Source: Cristatella mucedo (taxonomy: Eukaryota; Bryozoa; Phylactolaemata; Cristatellidae). Taken from it: DNA of 64,000 nucleotides. Below are positions 1 through 14,217 of the stretch, piece after piece. Under the pieces are notes generated by a model. It was not told where the DNA came from. It ran no database searches and saw nothing but the letters and a program-made list of their open reading frames with translations. The stretch covers positions 126,001-190,000 of the forward strand of contig WPIO01000199.1 of assembly GCA_009760855.2 (NCBI GenBank), in the 5' to 3' direction. Position numbers and translations under genes: made by a program. Position 1 is the stretch's first letter. Every line of letters begins with the position of its first letter.

Positions 1-594
1 GTAAGAGAAAAATTATTTCGGAGCCACCTGTGGAGCCTCGGGACATGCCGATGCTGCCACTTCAGATTAGGTACAACCTGATCGACCAATATTTCATGGC
101 TATAAACAATGAGTTACAAGCTTTTAAATAGCTTGAGCACGCCTTACTATAATTGGCAGAGGCAAACCATGTAAGGGTTATTTCACTGGAATGCAATAAA
201 AGACTAGAATCAAAGGTTAATACTTTACCACAAAACAGGAGAGGATGGAGAATTCAGATTGAAATAGTTTCACTGCAGTTATTCGTGGCTTTCTGTCCAA
301 TCATAAGCCAGAAACTATGAGCGGCTTGCTCCTGCACCGATAGAGAACTGTGCTAGAATCGGATGCTGAATGACTTTGAATTTCCAGACATTTAGGTCAT
401 GTCAACAAATTAAGGACAAACTGCGACTACAGTAAGTAAGTAAAGGACAGCGAGACATGGCTGAAAAAGAGGCGTACTGGACTTGGAGCATAGTAACCAA
501 GTGAGGTATAACGATGGCATTTTGCATGAGTAACAGTATGTCTTTTTTGAAAATCTGTGACATTCAATCACTTCTGACCCATTTGGAAAGGCAG

Positions 595-860
595 TTCTAA
601 CTCTCCAACTGCCGACTATGGCACATCTTTTTCAGAGGTCGTGAACTGCTACTTCTATGCTACAAACTACCTCAACTGCTCTCCTGACTCTGCTATGCTT
701 TCCACTTTCTCTTTGTTGCATGAGACAAAGTCTGTTTGCCACCGAATGCGTACCGACAGCCGCTTAGGCTGTGAGTGGGCTATACAAAACTCTCCTGCGT
801 AAAACCCACATGGTCTTTATGACTTTGTGGAGTTACTGATGGAGATACATTACAATTATT
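595..860 (+). mobile_element. LINE family A, 3' end fragment (L2/CR1-like)
   Basis: The sequence matches the 3' terminal part of at least eight other copies in this window: a track ending in a short untranslated stretch with 'gactttgtggagttac' and then 'acattaca'. The last coding part corresponds to the C-terminal tail of the reverse transcriptase ORF. This copy is 5'-truncated, as is typical of LINE insertions. It lies downstream of the FN3 exon on the opposite strand. Confidence 0.8.
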
Positions 861-2194
861 GGTTTTTAGTAAATATATGGCAATATCAAATCCTTATATC
901 GCTCTTGCCTAAATTTGATCTTCAATGCAGCTTGGTCAATTTGCTAAACTAATTAAAATTAGAAAATTCGGAAAAATGATTGTTTTCCCAACTCCTGAAG
1001 CCTAAGCCGTTGGGAAATATCATTCACTGCCACGGACGCCACTTTAATTCCAAAACTTAAGGTGTAGTTCATATCAGTAAAAGTACAATTAACCAGCTGT
1101 ATCCTACTGAGTGATTTGCACGGTATGAAAATAAATTATAATAACAATTTATGCAAGTTTTCTTTTTACCAGAAACGAGTGGTACTTTGAAGTTTCGGCT
1201 CGGCCCATGCTAGAATTTATAGCTAGTAGCCCTGACGCAGGTATATGGCCCTCTGAGATCTCCGGCCGTTGTGTCTTTGACAGCTTTGTGGTAACACCCA
1301 TGAGCAGTAATATAACTGGAAATGCGTCGGGTAAATTAGCCAAGCTGAAATAGTGGAACCGAGAAAAATGATAAGTCAGTCAGCCGACAGCATCCATCAA
1401 TAAAGGTACTCACTATTATCACATTTCATAATTCATTTTCAGTAAGCATATGCTAATGCTGCATGCCACGGGGCCTGATAAGAGTTTCAAGACTCGCTTT
1501 TAATGGTGCCGATGTGAGCAGGTGAACTGAAGAAATCTGAGCCAAGCAGGAGGTGAGACTTTGTCACTTCCACGTGCCACTTCACGACGAGGCTTCTGCT
1601 CGGTAAATTCTCTCATTTACATCGCAAAATACTTGCTTTCATGCTTCCACTTTCCTTGACTTCCCAGGTTCTGACTTTTCTGAGAGCTCTCACGGTCAGA
1701 CGATCGCTGCTGGCTAGAATCTGGCACGGTCTTTCAGAATGAACGATTAACGAAGTTACTCTAATGCACGGTTGTCCGTGGCCGGAAAAAACTGGGTAGC
1801 TATGCTGGTTGAGTTAGCCAGCTCACCTAAGGGGAAGGACACTAATTTTAGGTTGCTAAAAAATGGCTGCAAGCAGGCTGCCAATCGGTGCTCAGCGGTT
1901 TTTTCGCAAAAGAAAAACTAGACAACCAACTAACCACTGCGACTACCGGCATGCTTGCGTTGAATGAGGCATCTGGGAATCCTTCAACTGGGAATCAGGC
2001 CCCCGATTACATACGGGTTTCGGTTGTCAGATTTGTTTACCAGGAGCCTAGTGAGACTATTCAGCTGAGTACGACTGGAACGGAGTGGCATCCGGAACGT
2101 AAAGGATTCGGGATGGATTCAGACCGAGGAACCACTCGATTAAGGAGGCGGATTGGTTGAATAGCGGCTTTCAAAGAACCTTGCTTTGCCTTAC
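861..2194. other. Non-coding, presumed intron downstream of the FN3 exon
   Basis: I see no convincing exon or repeat here. It would be intronic for the minus-strand TNFR/FN3 gene, because the FN3 exon ends with a strong donor at 2194-2193. Confidence 0.4.
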
Positions 2195-2488
2195 CTCTCT
2201 GCCTGCCGCTGGAAGCTACGTTCTCTCTGTGATGATCATCGCCGGAGCCTGGTAAAGCTTTCACCATGAACTGGAAGTCGACCCACACATCTGGCTGATC
2301 GATATCTATCTTGGTTTTGGACGTGTTTAGTTTCAGAATGTCCAAGCTCTTGGTCGGCATTCGGTAGTACACGTGGTGAAGGATTATCTGTCCGTTACGA
2401 ATCTCGGCTGGTGGTGGCTCCCAAGTGATAATGATGTTGGTGGGTGATATACCATTAACGGATGTGTTGCTTTCAGAGATTGTCCCTG
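2195..2488 (-). CDS. Fibronectin type III domain exon of a receptor-like gene
   Basis: The exon is 98 codons long, entered in phase 1 after 'gtttcag' and left in phase 1 at 'GAGAG|gtaagg'. The translation has the FN3 pattern. The B strand is 'IIITWEPPP' near residues 19-27, the C strand is 'HHVYYRM', and the F strand is 'VDFQFMVKALPGSG', where the usual tyrosine is phenylalanine. FN3 modules are extracellular beta-sandwiches used as spacers or ligand-binding units. A potential N-glycosylation site (NTS) lies in the N-terminal part. The TNFR exon at 9149-9376 lies upstream on the same strand and shares the phase, so the two can splice directly. The gene continues beyond position 1 of the window. 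Three bases further in, an alternative in-frame acceptor exists. Domain call is firm; gene identity is unknown. Confidence 0.85.
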
Positions 2489-2639
2489 CTGAAACGTAGC
2501 CGAGCACAGTTTACAAGGAGCGCCCACATCCAAGCTACTCCCACTTGCATCAAGCTGTAATACAGCTGGCAATATCAGTCAGACCTTCACTCGTGCCATT
2601 TCAAGAAACGGGTCTCACATGAGGTTATTTACCACTTGC

Positions 2640-3790
2640 TGCCTTTATAGCATGATCGAACGGTAAATAGTAGCATACTCAGTTTCAACAACATAACATT
2701 TTTAGAGGTGGCATGAATTAAAAAGCAACCCAATATGGTTATTGGCAATAAGCTCAGTGTCACCATGCATTAGCACGCAAAAAACATGCCGCCTGGACCA
2801 CCTAAATGCTGTGAAAACGTAATGTGTTGTAGCTTTTTTTTAACTACCGACAAGTCACGAGTGGTCGGGATGCCAGTCAGAAGTGAGTTCCAGGTATTGG
2901 AAGCATACTAACTATTAGAACGGTCTCTAAAGGAATTGACATTAGCAGGAAGTGCAGTGAAATGATTCGATTCGGAAAATCGGGTTGGACGATGCCTAGA
3001 CAGGCTGGGGAGTATATCTGAAAGTTAGCCTGGAGCCGAAGAATGGAGGGGCTTACAAGTGTGTGACCTAACCTTGAAATCACTTTGCACCATGACTGAG
3101 TGAAAGTTTAAGTCAGCTGTAAGTAGTGTGATGCCGCATATGCGACGCTAACGATAGGCACGTCCAGCTTCGGAGTTTGGAATCAGCTGTATGATTGTAT
3201 GATGTGTGATTGTGCATGATTGTAGGTGCCAGTAGACCGGCCAGCAGTGAGTTAGACATGTGGAGACTGGATGTCCGCAATGCGTCGGCTAATTTAGATG
3301 CAGTATTCTATCCGAGCAAAGGTTTCTCAAAGCTATGCAGTTAAAAGCTTGCAGGATTTACTGTGGAACTAAAGTGTTCGTCTACTGTAAAATCACAATC
3401 GAACAGGACACCTGGATTTTGTGTTCTGATTTCATCGGAGATATAATGGCAAGGCCATTTTTGAGGTCTAGATTTTTGAGTTTCTGAATCATGCTCGGTT
3501 TTCACAGCAATAGTAAGTTGGTTTTCTCGTAATGAATTTTAAGAAATATACCTGCCATCCATGTGTGGATGTCAACAATTCATGCAGCAAGGGAATGGAG
3601 AGGATTTGACATGTTCAATGGCTGAAGGAAATCGGAACGAACGTACAACTGAGTGTCGTCTGCAAGGAAGTGAAAGCTTTGCTTATGCCTTTCAATCGCG
3701 ATGATCAAGTGGAGAGTTTACATTGTGAAAAGAACTGGAAGAAGCACATAGCTCTGATAAATAACATATTTCAGTATATGAAAATGATAA
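2640..3790 (-). mobile_element. LINE family B copy with reverse transcriptase remnant (L2/CR1-like)
   Basis: Read on the minus strand, the 3.5-3.75 kb part encodes a decayed RT active-site block ('LADDTQLYV', canonical YADD), then 'IHTWMAG', then a C-terminal region similar to the copies at 38.2, 45.5 and 60.2 kb. It is interrupted by many stops. It lies just upstream of the FN3 exon in the same transcriptional sense, inside the presumed intron. Confidence 0.65.
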
Positions 3791-5251
3791 ACTCTTGCTC
3801 CAAAGCCCTGCAACTAGCATAACTATTTTTTCTCGATATTTCCGTTTGTAGAGCAATAGAACAATAATACGGTTGCCGCGGAAGGCCTAAAAACCAGGAA
3901 CTCAATCCTGACTTTGATCACAACAGACGATAACTTAATGACGTTCAGAAAGATGCTAAAAAGCAGCTGCTTCTTACAGCCTCTGCAATGTCTGTGTGCC
4001 ATGTCCACTGACTGCTTATGCCTGCGGTGCTGGCAGCTTGTATTGCGAAGACTCCTATCGTGATGCTTTATTACTCTATACTATATTGATATTACATGGT
4101 AAGAGATTCAGTTATATTAGTTGGAAATAGAAATATCTTATTTTAAGTTTTATTGTATGCCCATTTTGAGGCTGTCTCGTCGGTTGGTTCTCTTCGTCTC
4201 CCTCTGTATTTTTAACGTATGCTCAGTGCGAGTATTCATAAATAAGAGCACAGTGTGGCCTATCTTATTCATTTTTAATTTTTATTAAGTCGACATGGGA
4301 GTTATGTTTGCTTTTATCGCTGCATTCTTCAGTTAATACTACAAGTGCCACCCAGCCGAGTAGCCAAAATCACATGCAGGAATTAATGTCCATGCTTCTT
4401 GTAACTAGGACTTCGAAGACCTAATCTGTGCAAAAATGACCCCTGTCACTCGTATGCTTCAATAGAAACTATCAAAAGTACGGTTGGTCAGGTAAGAAGG
4501 AATTCAAAATGTCAGCCTCGAAATGTTGCCGATGCAGAGTCCACGTACATTCTGAGAAGCCCAATGCAGTGCTCGAGTGATGAGTTAATGATAATAATAG
4601 TAATAATCCACTTGATAAAACAGCCCCAGAGAGCTCAATCTCTTTCTAGGTGCTTTAAATTAGCTGTCTTGATAAATGGAGCACGCGAGAATGCGTAGAG
4701 ACCTTAAGTTATGAACTGTATTTTGGAGAACAAGAGCTAAATAAACCTCCAGTTGTCATTGCTCCAATTGGGAATTGCAGAAGTCCGATCCCATTTATTA
4801 GAACAGTATCCCGAACAATTGCCTTATTGTAACGAATTTGAAAACTGGCACCTCGACATTAGTGGTGTAGGCATCGTAAGATTGCATAAAAATACACAAA
4901 AAACATGTAGGAGAGGCAGTGGGGGAGCCAGAGGGCAAGAGGACATTTGCTTGCCTACACAGAACATCGATCTGACACGTCCATATTCATATTCCGAATG
5001 GCAGGGATGACGAAATTACGTCGTTATTCCATCAACTGAGCAACCACCGACTAATTGGCAAACAATCAATTTCGCTATTCCACTTTATTGATTTGGGGTC
5101 TAGCTCTGCCTACAGGAAAACAGTATAGGCTGTGTCCGTTAATGAAAAAACTCTCGGGGTTGTGCCTCCTTGATGAAAACCCTGATCTGCTACTGCACAC
5201 AGGTCTTGTTACAAGAACTGCTGAATAAACGAAACTATCAGAGGAAACAGC
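3791..5251. other. Non-coding with a small LINE-B tail
   Basis: Around 4587-4690 there is an antisense LINE-B 3' end: ATA/AAT repeats followed by 'gctcaatctctttctagg', the same tail as at 27.7 and 45.5 kb. I see no exon in the remainder. Confidence 0.4.
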
Positions 5252-5425
5252 CTTTTTTTTAAATCGACATAAGAGCCTTAACGGTGATTACCACCACTTG
5301 CAACTGCAATAAAGTATCGCCAACTGCAGGGTGTGAACCCATGACCTCGGAGCTAAGACGGTGAAAGGCTACTGCCTTGAATTCCTTTCACCAAGCAACT
5401 TGACCTCTTTATTTGACACTCCCGC
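5252..5425 (-). mobile_element. tRNA-derived SINE, copy 1
   Basis: On the minus strand this carries a tRNA-like head with a B-box-like 'GGGTTCACACCC', then a body 'CTTTATTGCAG...GTGGTAATCACCG' ending near 'AAAAAGGCTGTT'. The same order of motifs occurs in copies at 51.0 and 52.2 kb on the plus strand. The A-box region is diverged. Confidence 0.6.
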
Positions 5426-7319
<1,894 letters not shown>

Positions 7320-7780
7320 CAAAAACAAGGCCAAGGCCACGGCTTGGCTCTTCCATACCTAGCTGAACTCTTGCACCAATGTAAGCCTTCTCGTGCCCTC
7401 GAGTACTGAATGGTGTATTATTTAGCTATTTAATTGCTCTGCTTACAGACCTTTGGCTTTAGCTCTGCAGGTTCTAGGCTGTGGAACTCGCTTCCACGGT
7501 TCTTGTGGATCGGCAACTACTCTCCTTCTGCCGACTATGGCCCATCTTTTCCAGTGCTCCTGACCTGCTAATTCCATGCTACTCGCTATCTCTATTGCTC
7601 TCCTGACTTGGCTATGCTTTCCGTTTTCTCTTTGTTGCATGAGATAATGTGTTTTGGCTACCGACTGCCTACGGGAAGCCACTTAGGCTGGGTGTGGGCT
7701 AAAAGAAACTCTCCTTGGTAGCACACACATAGTTTTAGAGGCTTTGTGGAGTTACAGACTGAGATATATTACATTACAAC
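7320..7780 (+). mobile_element. LINE family A, 5'-truncated copy
   Basis: It begins near 'ggccacggcttggctc' and continues through 'tttagctctgcaggttcta' to 'gactttgtggagttacag' and a TACATTACA tail. These are shared with the copies at 29.8, 47.4 and 48.2-50.1 kb. Several indels and stops show decay. Confidence 0.8.
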
Positions 7781-9148
7781 AAACATTAAAAGGCAAATCA
7801 GCCAAATACTTAGGCCAGTTTGCTAAAGCAAACAAGCAGTCTCTTAACAGCCGCATAGGTTCAACCTCTGATTAGTAACTTGTGCAAGCAAGCATAGGTA
7901 GCAACCAAGCAAGTATGAATAAAAAAGGAAATGATTTCAAATTGATTGGGCTTATCATAATGCATTGGTATTATTATAAGCATTTTTGCTGTATCTGTTG
8001 GCACAGGTTGCTACTGAAACTGTAAACAAGTTTCAGAATGTAGTTGCATGTGAGCTTTAGGCTCCATCACAAACCGATTTCAGCAGTTGTATTCATGCTT
8101 CTCCCCAGTACCTAGAACAGGACTCTCATCTACTCAATCAGTTTTGGCTGTCATTTGGTCTACTAGCCGAAGCACTAAAAAACATTTAAAACATATTTTT
8201 ATATAGTATTTAACATCATGGCAGGCCACCAGCGAATGGGGAACGAAAATATCGTTTATCATGTCAGCAATGCTTCATAAGAAAATGCAGCACAGTGGTC
8301 TTGTATGCTCCTTGAAAGAGGACGAATCGAATACAAGCTCAAACCCATAGAAAACTGCATAAACGTAAATAGTTTGCTTTCATCCACCCAGGTACCTTTA
8401 TGGCATATTTATTTGGATTACTCTTGCTTTAGCTGCACTCTGCTCTGTCCTTTCACGGTGGAGTTGTAGAAATTAAGGCTCAGCCCATTATATTTGACAG
8501 TCTCATTTACGACGACAGGTGTGGGGCCTGCTTCATCGTTCCGCATACTGTGCCCTAGCTAGCAACAGCAATATTTGAGTAACTACTGCTGAACCATAGT
8601 AGTTACTGCTGCAGTAAACTTGTCGCCACGCTGACCAGGTCGGAAATGGGATACTGAAGAGCAATGACCTCAGACACTAGAGATTATTTCTAAAACATCA
8701 GGCACGCCCCATTCCTGCCTAACAATTGACGTTGGCCTCACACTCTATGCCAGTGCCTTGATGACCTCACAGTCGCAGCTCCTGGCCAGATCACGTGACA
8801 GGAGACTGCTTGTGCTTCTAGGAACACGGGCGAAATGCTGGTGCCACTCGTGTGGTCTGTTTGAAGCAGGCAGGCCTTTCAAATTGGTGGGTTCCTTCTG
8901 ATCTGAAAATCCGGGCAGCTATTTGTCTCGACTGTTACAGTCATCGTTGCAATTACTCGAAACCTGATGAATAGTTGAAGCAATCGCAGCCAGCCCCAGC
9001 CAGCATGTGCCGGGATGTCACAGACACCAGCCAGAACGATGTCGCAGACGCCGCGAGAGTGGCTCAATGGTCGGCGAGCAAGGTGACTCAGTTCGTCTTC
9101 AGTGCTAAGCTCAGAAGTAGCTCCAGAAGCCAGCTTAAGTCTACTCAC
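7781..9148. other. Presumed intron between TNFR and FN3 exons
   Basis: No exon with a good acceptor, open frame and donor was found. Around 9050-9075 'gtggctcaatggtcgg' resembles a tRNA A box, but no matching T-arm was seen, so no tRNA is called. Confidence 0.35.
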
Positions 9149-9376
9149 CGGGAGTCTCACCTGTCGGTGCCGCAATGCACTCTCCCTCGGGGCCTTCGGT
9201 CAGTCCTCGGCCACACTCGCAGCCGGTGTCGTGAGTGGCATTGCAGCTTGCCACTTGAACTTTTCCGTCTTTGCATAGCGTGCAAGGATGACACTCCAGT
9301 TCCCTGTTATAGTCGTGGTCGGTGAAACCGTACTCACACGGGTAGCATTTCTCCGTGGTGCTGTTCAAATGGGTGC
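9149..9376 (-). CDS. TNF-receptor cysteine-rich domain exon
   Basis: The 76-codon exon is entered in phase 1 after a pyrimidine-rich acceptor ('ttttctcctcgtag') and left in phase 1. Nine cysteines follow the TNFR CRD spacing: 'KCYPCEYGF' at the start, then 'ECHPCTLC', 'ASCNATHDTGCEC' and a late 'GEC'. The aromatic-glycine start and the C-x2-C-x2-C block are hallmarks of TNFR modules, which bind TNF-family or related ligands outside the cell. Sequons NST and NAT suggest glycosylation. Two consensus donors lie 12 bases apart, both phase 1: 'CCCG|gtgagt' (end 9149) and 'ACAG|gtgaga' (end 9161). They would add or drop four residues. Only one CRD is seen, whereas classical TNFRs carry two to four; others may be in exons I missed between 9.4 and 13.3 kb. 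Confidence 0.87.
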
Positions 9377-11929
9377 CTACGAGGAGAAAACGGTGCCGAT
9401 AGGAAGTGCAAGCAGGTGCAGCAGACCAATACTACTCTCTGCAGCAGTTAGGAGGGGAGGCACTAGCAGAGCAGCTAAGGGTGCTGCAAGCTCTACTTAA
9501 CAGCCTGGCATTGCTCTTATAGGGATTCTTCTAAGTCTTGCTTTCCCTTTGTCCAAATAATTCTCAGGGCCAGCGCTTAGGTTAAAGCTGAATCGCTCTA
9601 CAACTTGTCAACTCTGCATGATGCTTATGTTCCTTCCTGTACCCATTAGTGACAGCCGGGTACGTTCACCTAAATCCTGTTTAATCGAATTGTGGCATAG
9701 CCGAAACGCTGCTAAGATTGGCTGCTGGCCATCGTGAGCAATTCCGAAGCCGATCCAGTACCGCTTGTAGCAGACCTGCACTCGTTGCTCTTTGACTCTG
9801 TTTCAGCTAAGTCAAGTTCGCACGACTCACGTCGGATCTCATTATATTCTTTATCTAAATGTCTCTAAATTTCCAAATCCTGCTTGCTCTAGTACCACCT
9901 GATTTTCACCATCTGGTTGTTTAAATGAGCTTCAAACCAAACTCCGATCCCTTTAAGACTATTTCTTATAGTGTCTCTGCACCTACAGCTTGAAAGTAGC
10001 CAAGAGTTAAAAATGGAACACATTCTGACGTAATATTTTAGCTAAATATCCAGACTTTATGCTTTAAAAACGTTTTATACTCAGTGTTTTCTTGCAGCAT
10101 TTCCTCTGCCCCCGTGCATTGTTATATACAGGTGTACAGGTCCTTCAGTCATATGTGTAATTTCGTGTTACTAAGAAGTGGAATTGCTACTTTTCTACCT
10201 TGCTAGAATTATAAACATTATCAAACTAACAGTAATCTGCTAGATGCTAGGCTAAATTATTTCGTTTGTCTCAAACTCTCCCTCCATGGCTTAAATGTCC
10301 ACACTATAAAGTATGTTGACAATGGACTGATGTACTCATCCTAATGACGATGTATCTCATCTTCTGTTCCTTTCGCTTCTCACTGGCATGGGCATCTACC
10401 AAGAAACGTCATGTCTCAGCTTCTTTTAAGCTTTTCGCTGAACAGTGGGCAAGCATAATCATCTAAATAACCACAAAGTTTCAGCAAAGAGCTCCATGGG
10501 TTGCTAAATTTGCTACACAAACGTGTTAACGTTTGAAAAAATTAACCGAAAAATAATGCATCGATCTGTATAAACGTTTCAACAGCTGCTGAAGTAATGC
10601 ATAGAGATCCAAGCATCTTTGCTCGTCAGAGGTTTCCTGGCAAAACTATAAGCTATGATCATTGAAAGCCACCTGTGCCTTCTACTGTATCTAACAGAAA
10701 TAGTATTAAATAGACATTTGTATAGAACCATAAGAGACGAAATAGTTTCCTGAGCACTTTTAATATCCTGACAATTAAGCTGATACCTTTCATGCAGAAC
10801 ACAACATGGTGCTAAAGGAGAGAAAAAAAACACTAAAGGCATCGATTAGTAGGTCGACCACATCTTAGCATGACATGACCAAAAATTCTGGATGCAGCCG
10901 CTATCTAAGACCAATCTGAAGTGCTAAAATGGATAGGAAGTTATTTTCTATTGTCCGGCTTCTATGTAAAGGCTACGTACTACGGAGTGTGAGAGTGACC
11001 ACAGCCTTCCACTGTGTATAGTCAAATAAATAATACAAAGACATTGGTTTGGCATCGTTGGAGAAGTAATCTTTTTCTGAGCACTTTAAATATCATGGAA
11101 CTAAAGCTCATGTCTTTTAACCGAATATAAACATGTATACATTTATATTCAAATTAAAAAAATAGAGTGCACAAATATTGCTAGTACTCAAACGGCATTG
11201 GCCACTGTATACGATCTGCCCTGCAGCAAACGTTGGAATCATTGTCTAATATGAGCTGTATTGGATTTTCTGCATCTTATCAACAAGCTAAAATGTAAAA
11301 ATTAAGTATTAGACACCCGAAATGTGCTTGCAAGTAGTGAGCTGGCTTTCGGCTGGCTCAAACTTCAAATTAAGGCGTTTAGAATTTTAAAAGTAGCTTA
11401 AGAAACTCAAAAGAATTATGTGTACTCACGACAGATATTTGCAATAATGGAACCATCTCAAAATAGGCAATCTTTAAATCAACTGGCAGAAGCTGTGTGG
11501 TACAAAATTGTGCCTAATAGGACTTTACTCAAAGCCGATCGGCTTCAATCGCCTCTGGGGTATACCCAATGATAACTCCCGTGGTCACGTAAATATACAC
11601 AAATGCTTACAAAAAACTAAACCCAGTTCCACTGAAAGTGTTATTTTTCACTTAACCCGTGCTATGCATGAATTTTCTCAGCCTAAGGTACCGCTCTACC
11701 TAAGGTATCGCTTAGCTGACCACACCATGGAACATTTTGCAACTGGTAGTAACAGAATTGCTGCAGGGAATAAGAGTGAACTTGCGTGACCTCAGTATAC
11801 TCTCGGTAGTAAAACATCCGGGTAGTTAGCAGCCAATCTCATTAAAGTAAAGTAAACTTATTTATCAGGTGCATTTCCCTCGCGGCAGAAACTGTTAGGC
11901 CTGATGTTTTCATTAGGTAATAAAATGCT
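9377..11929. other. Presumed intron upstream of the TNFR exon
   Basis: The model needs an exon of phase 2 to phase 1 between 13.36 and 9.38 kb, and I could not find one. Donor-like sites at about 9836 and 11427 on the minus strand lack a suitable open frame. The sequence is AT-rich with no recognised repeat. Confidence 0.35.
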
Positions 11930-12225
11930 GCGTTCTGTAATAATAGCAATAATAGTATTACTAGAATTAACATATTTGTATAGCACTCTAAGAGAACTAA
12001 AGCTCTATCTAGGCAATTAAAAGATGTGGTAAATAAAGCATGACCAAATGATTTGTAGTTAAGTTCGCAATGTCATCAAATATAAAATCATTAGATGTGA
12101 CATGCAGTCAACATGTAGATATGGTTGTCAGCAGCAGGCACAGCGTCCATTTGCATAAGTGAACAGAGAACGAATCACATGGGCTCACTAAGTGCTCTCA
12201 TAAACGGGTGAATTTACGCTCTTTT
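11930..12225 (-). mobile_element. LINE family B, 3' end fragment
   Basis: Antisense match to the LINE-B 3' end: AATA repeats, 'aactaaagctctatctagg', then the diverged C-terminal region ('gcagcaggcacagcg', 'acgaatcacatgggctcac') as at 27.9 and 45.7 kb. Confidence 0.55.
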
Positions 12226-13358
12226 TTAATACTTTATATGTTTGGTGATGTCATGACATCAGTTAGAAGTAAATTCTAGACGTGACTTTACAAACTAAAA
12301 GCAATTTCTAAATTGGCTTTGAGAGGTATAGCTAAATGATACATAAATTTAAGTTGGAATATATGGAGATACAATGCTTGACCTGGTAGGGGAGAATTCG
12401 TATGTGTAGGCCCGAGAATAAAGACAAGTAATAGTAATTGATAGAAACTTAAAGTCGATAGGCTGGTTGATTTTTGACCTATTGCTGGCCGGCTAGAAGT
12501 GGCTGGCTGTCGCAAGAAGGCTTCATAGATCTCGAAACCACTACCTGGTTTATAAAGAGTGTGAGCTTAACATATAGTCCAAGGTTCAGCAGATATTCTA
12601 TCAGCAGCTTTCCACCAGCCACGTATTCATTCTTAGCGGAGTCTAGCAGATGTAGCAGACCTGGCACGTCTAGCAGAGGCTGTTTATTGTCCCTTAATAT
12701 CGGCATTGGGCGAGACAGGTTCTCTGGTAGATCGTGCCATGTCGGTTGCGATTAGGAAGGATATTTGCATAAATTTGCTTTCAAGTCTGATTTCCATCAC
12801 AGCTTTCTGACCAAATGAAGCTGATTGGGGAGACTCCCAGCTTTTCTTATACCGGTTATTTGTGCAGCTAATTCTTACAAGATGGTAAGATAAACCCTTC
12901 TCTTTTACTGTTATTCTCACTTTCACTCACACACTCTCTCTCTCTCGCTTTCTCTTTCTCACTCGCACTTTCATTCACACTCACTCTCTCTCTCTCGCTT
13001 GCTCTTTCTCACTCGCAATTTCACTCACACTCACTCTCTCTCTCTCTCTCTCTCTGTCACACTCTAACTATCGCCAATTTCAATCTCAATATCACTCCCA
13101 CTCTCACTCTCGCTATCAATCTCTCTTATATCATCTTAATTACAGAACGATCGATATCGTTCTCTCAACCCTCACATCGAATACACAAAGATGCATGAGT
13201 GAACTATCACTCTGTCTACACTTCTCTTTAAGAAGTAACATATACATGCACAAACACACACATGCATATATACGTACACAAGTTAGCATTCCCACATTTA
13301 AATAATAATTTCATTTATGAGAACGAAAAATGAGACATCAATACTTTCAAAAACATAC
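12226..13358. other. Non-coding, includes an unexplained leucine-rich open frame
   Basis: On the minus strand, 12479-12706 is open and encodes an amphipathic, leucine-rich stretch ('GLLHLLDSAKNEYVAGG' then 'KLLIEYLLNLGLYVKL'). A moderate donor 'ACCAG|gtagtg' lies inside it, but no good acceptor was seen. It is not called as an exon. The CT-rich minisatellite in this stretch is listed separately. Confidence 0.3.
12905..13075. repeat. CT-rich minisatellite, about 50-bp unit, three units
   Basis: A unit containing '(CT)n CGCTTTCTCTTTCTCACTCGCA' and 'TTTCACTCACACTCACT' repeats about three times and degrades into simple CT/CACT sequence to about 13130. Confidence 0.8.
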
Positions 13359-13422
13359 TTGTCGTAGTCAGCCAAGGCGAACAGTGGCTGGGTCGAGACC
13401 TCTGCTATGTTTGCTGTCGATA
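13359..13422 (-). CDS. Candidate small exon of the TNFR/FN3 gene
   Basis: The acceptor is 'cttcactttttag' and the donor is 'GACAA|gtatgt'. The 64-base exon is open in phase 1 to phase 2 and reads 'STANIAEVSTQPLFALADYD'. The phase-1 entry matches the signal-peptide exon 0.8 kb upstream. No domain is recognised; half of a domain split by a phase-2 intron would fit, as in the Ig exons elsewhere in this window. The partner exon (phase 2 to 1) before the TNFR exon was not found, which weakens the model. Confidence 0.45.
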
Positions 13423-14217
13423 CTAAAAAGTGAAGATCATTAGTAGACACTCGGGAACTATGAGCTCATCCCCAACCGAAAGAGGCGCCAACGACACTTC
13501 TGAACGGTTCGGGTGGGTTCGTATCGACGCCAGATGCGAAGCATCTATCGCAGTTTCAACGGCTGATGAAAACCTCTGACGAAAGCACCCATAGGCCTTT
13601 CCCCTTTCTCATGCACACCTTACTATCGCCAGGCCCAGCTATGGGGTTGGAAGAACAAAATAAAATAATTCTCTTGCTCTTTCCTCTATCCCTGTCTCAA
13701 GCACGTAGGCAAGTAATCACACAAGGGAGCCCACATGTAGATAAACTCACTGTGTCTATTCATCTTCCCGCTCTCAACCGTACCTAGTTTTTCGATCTAA
13801 AATAGTGCTCAAGATAATAAAAGTAATTGGATTGCAGACTTTTTCGTAGCACCCTGAGAAAGCAAAAGATGCAGGCTCTATTCAGTTGTTTGAAGACTTC
13901 TTATGGCAGTGACGAAGAAGATTCTTACATGCGATTTCTTGCCAAATGCCTTCCAGTGACCATCATGCATTCCTAAAGAGGGCTATAAGTCGGGTAACAC
14001 TGTAAACAGGACTCACGTGACCTTTGGCTGACTACGGACGAACTGGGCAGGCTTCTGCCTAAGCATTGGCATTAGGCCACAAAGGATTGTTGCCATGTAC
14101 TTCGACAGAGCAGACATCAAACGAGTGATTAAAAACATGGAAGTTGGCCTAATGGGCCAAGGAGAGTAACAGTGAGTGGCCACTAGGGTGAGGTGAGCAG
14201 TTCTCCCAGCTACTTAC
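13423..14217. other. Presumed first intron of the TNFR/FN3 gene
   Basis: It lies between the signal-peptide exon and the 13.4-kb exon. I recognise no repeat or further exon. Confidence 0.4.

Noticed and set aside
1-60. Short similarity (CTCCACARGTGGCTC) between the left edge, minus strand, and the candidate exon at 31.9 kb
   Set aside because: About 15 bases only, and the flanks do not align.
2061-2194. C-terminal extension of the FN3 open frame to a stop at 2061
   Set aside because: A strong donor (GAGAG|gtaagg) at 2194 marks the exon end; the extension is intron.
8975-9325. 116-codon plus-strand open frame
   Set aside because: It is the reverse shadow of the TNFR exon and its intron.
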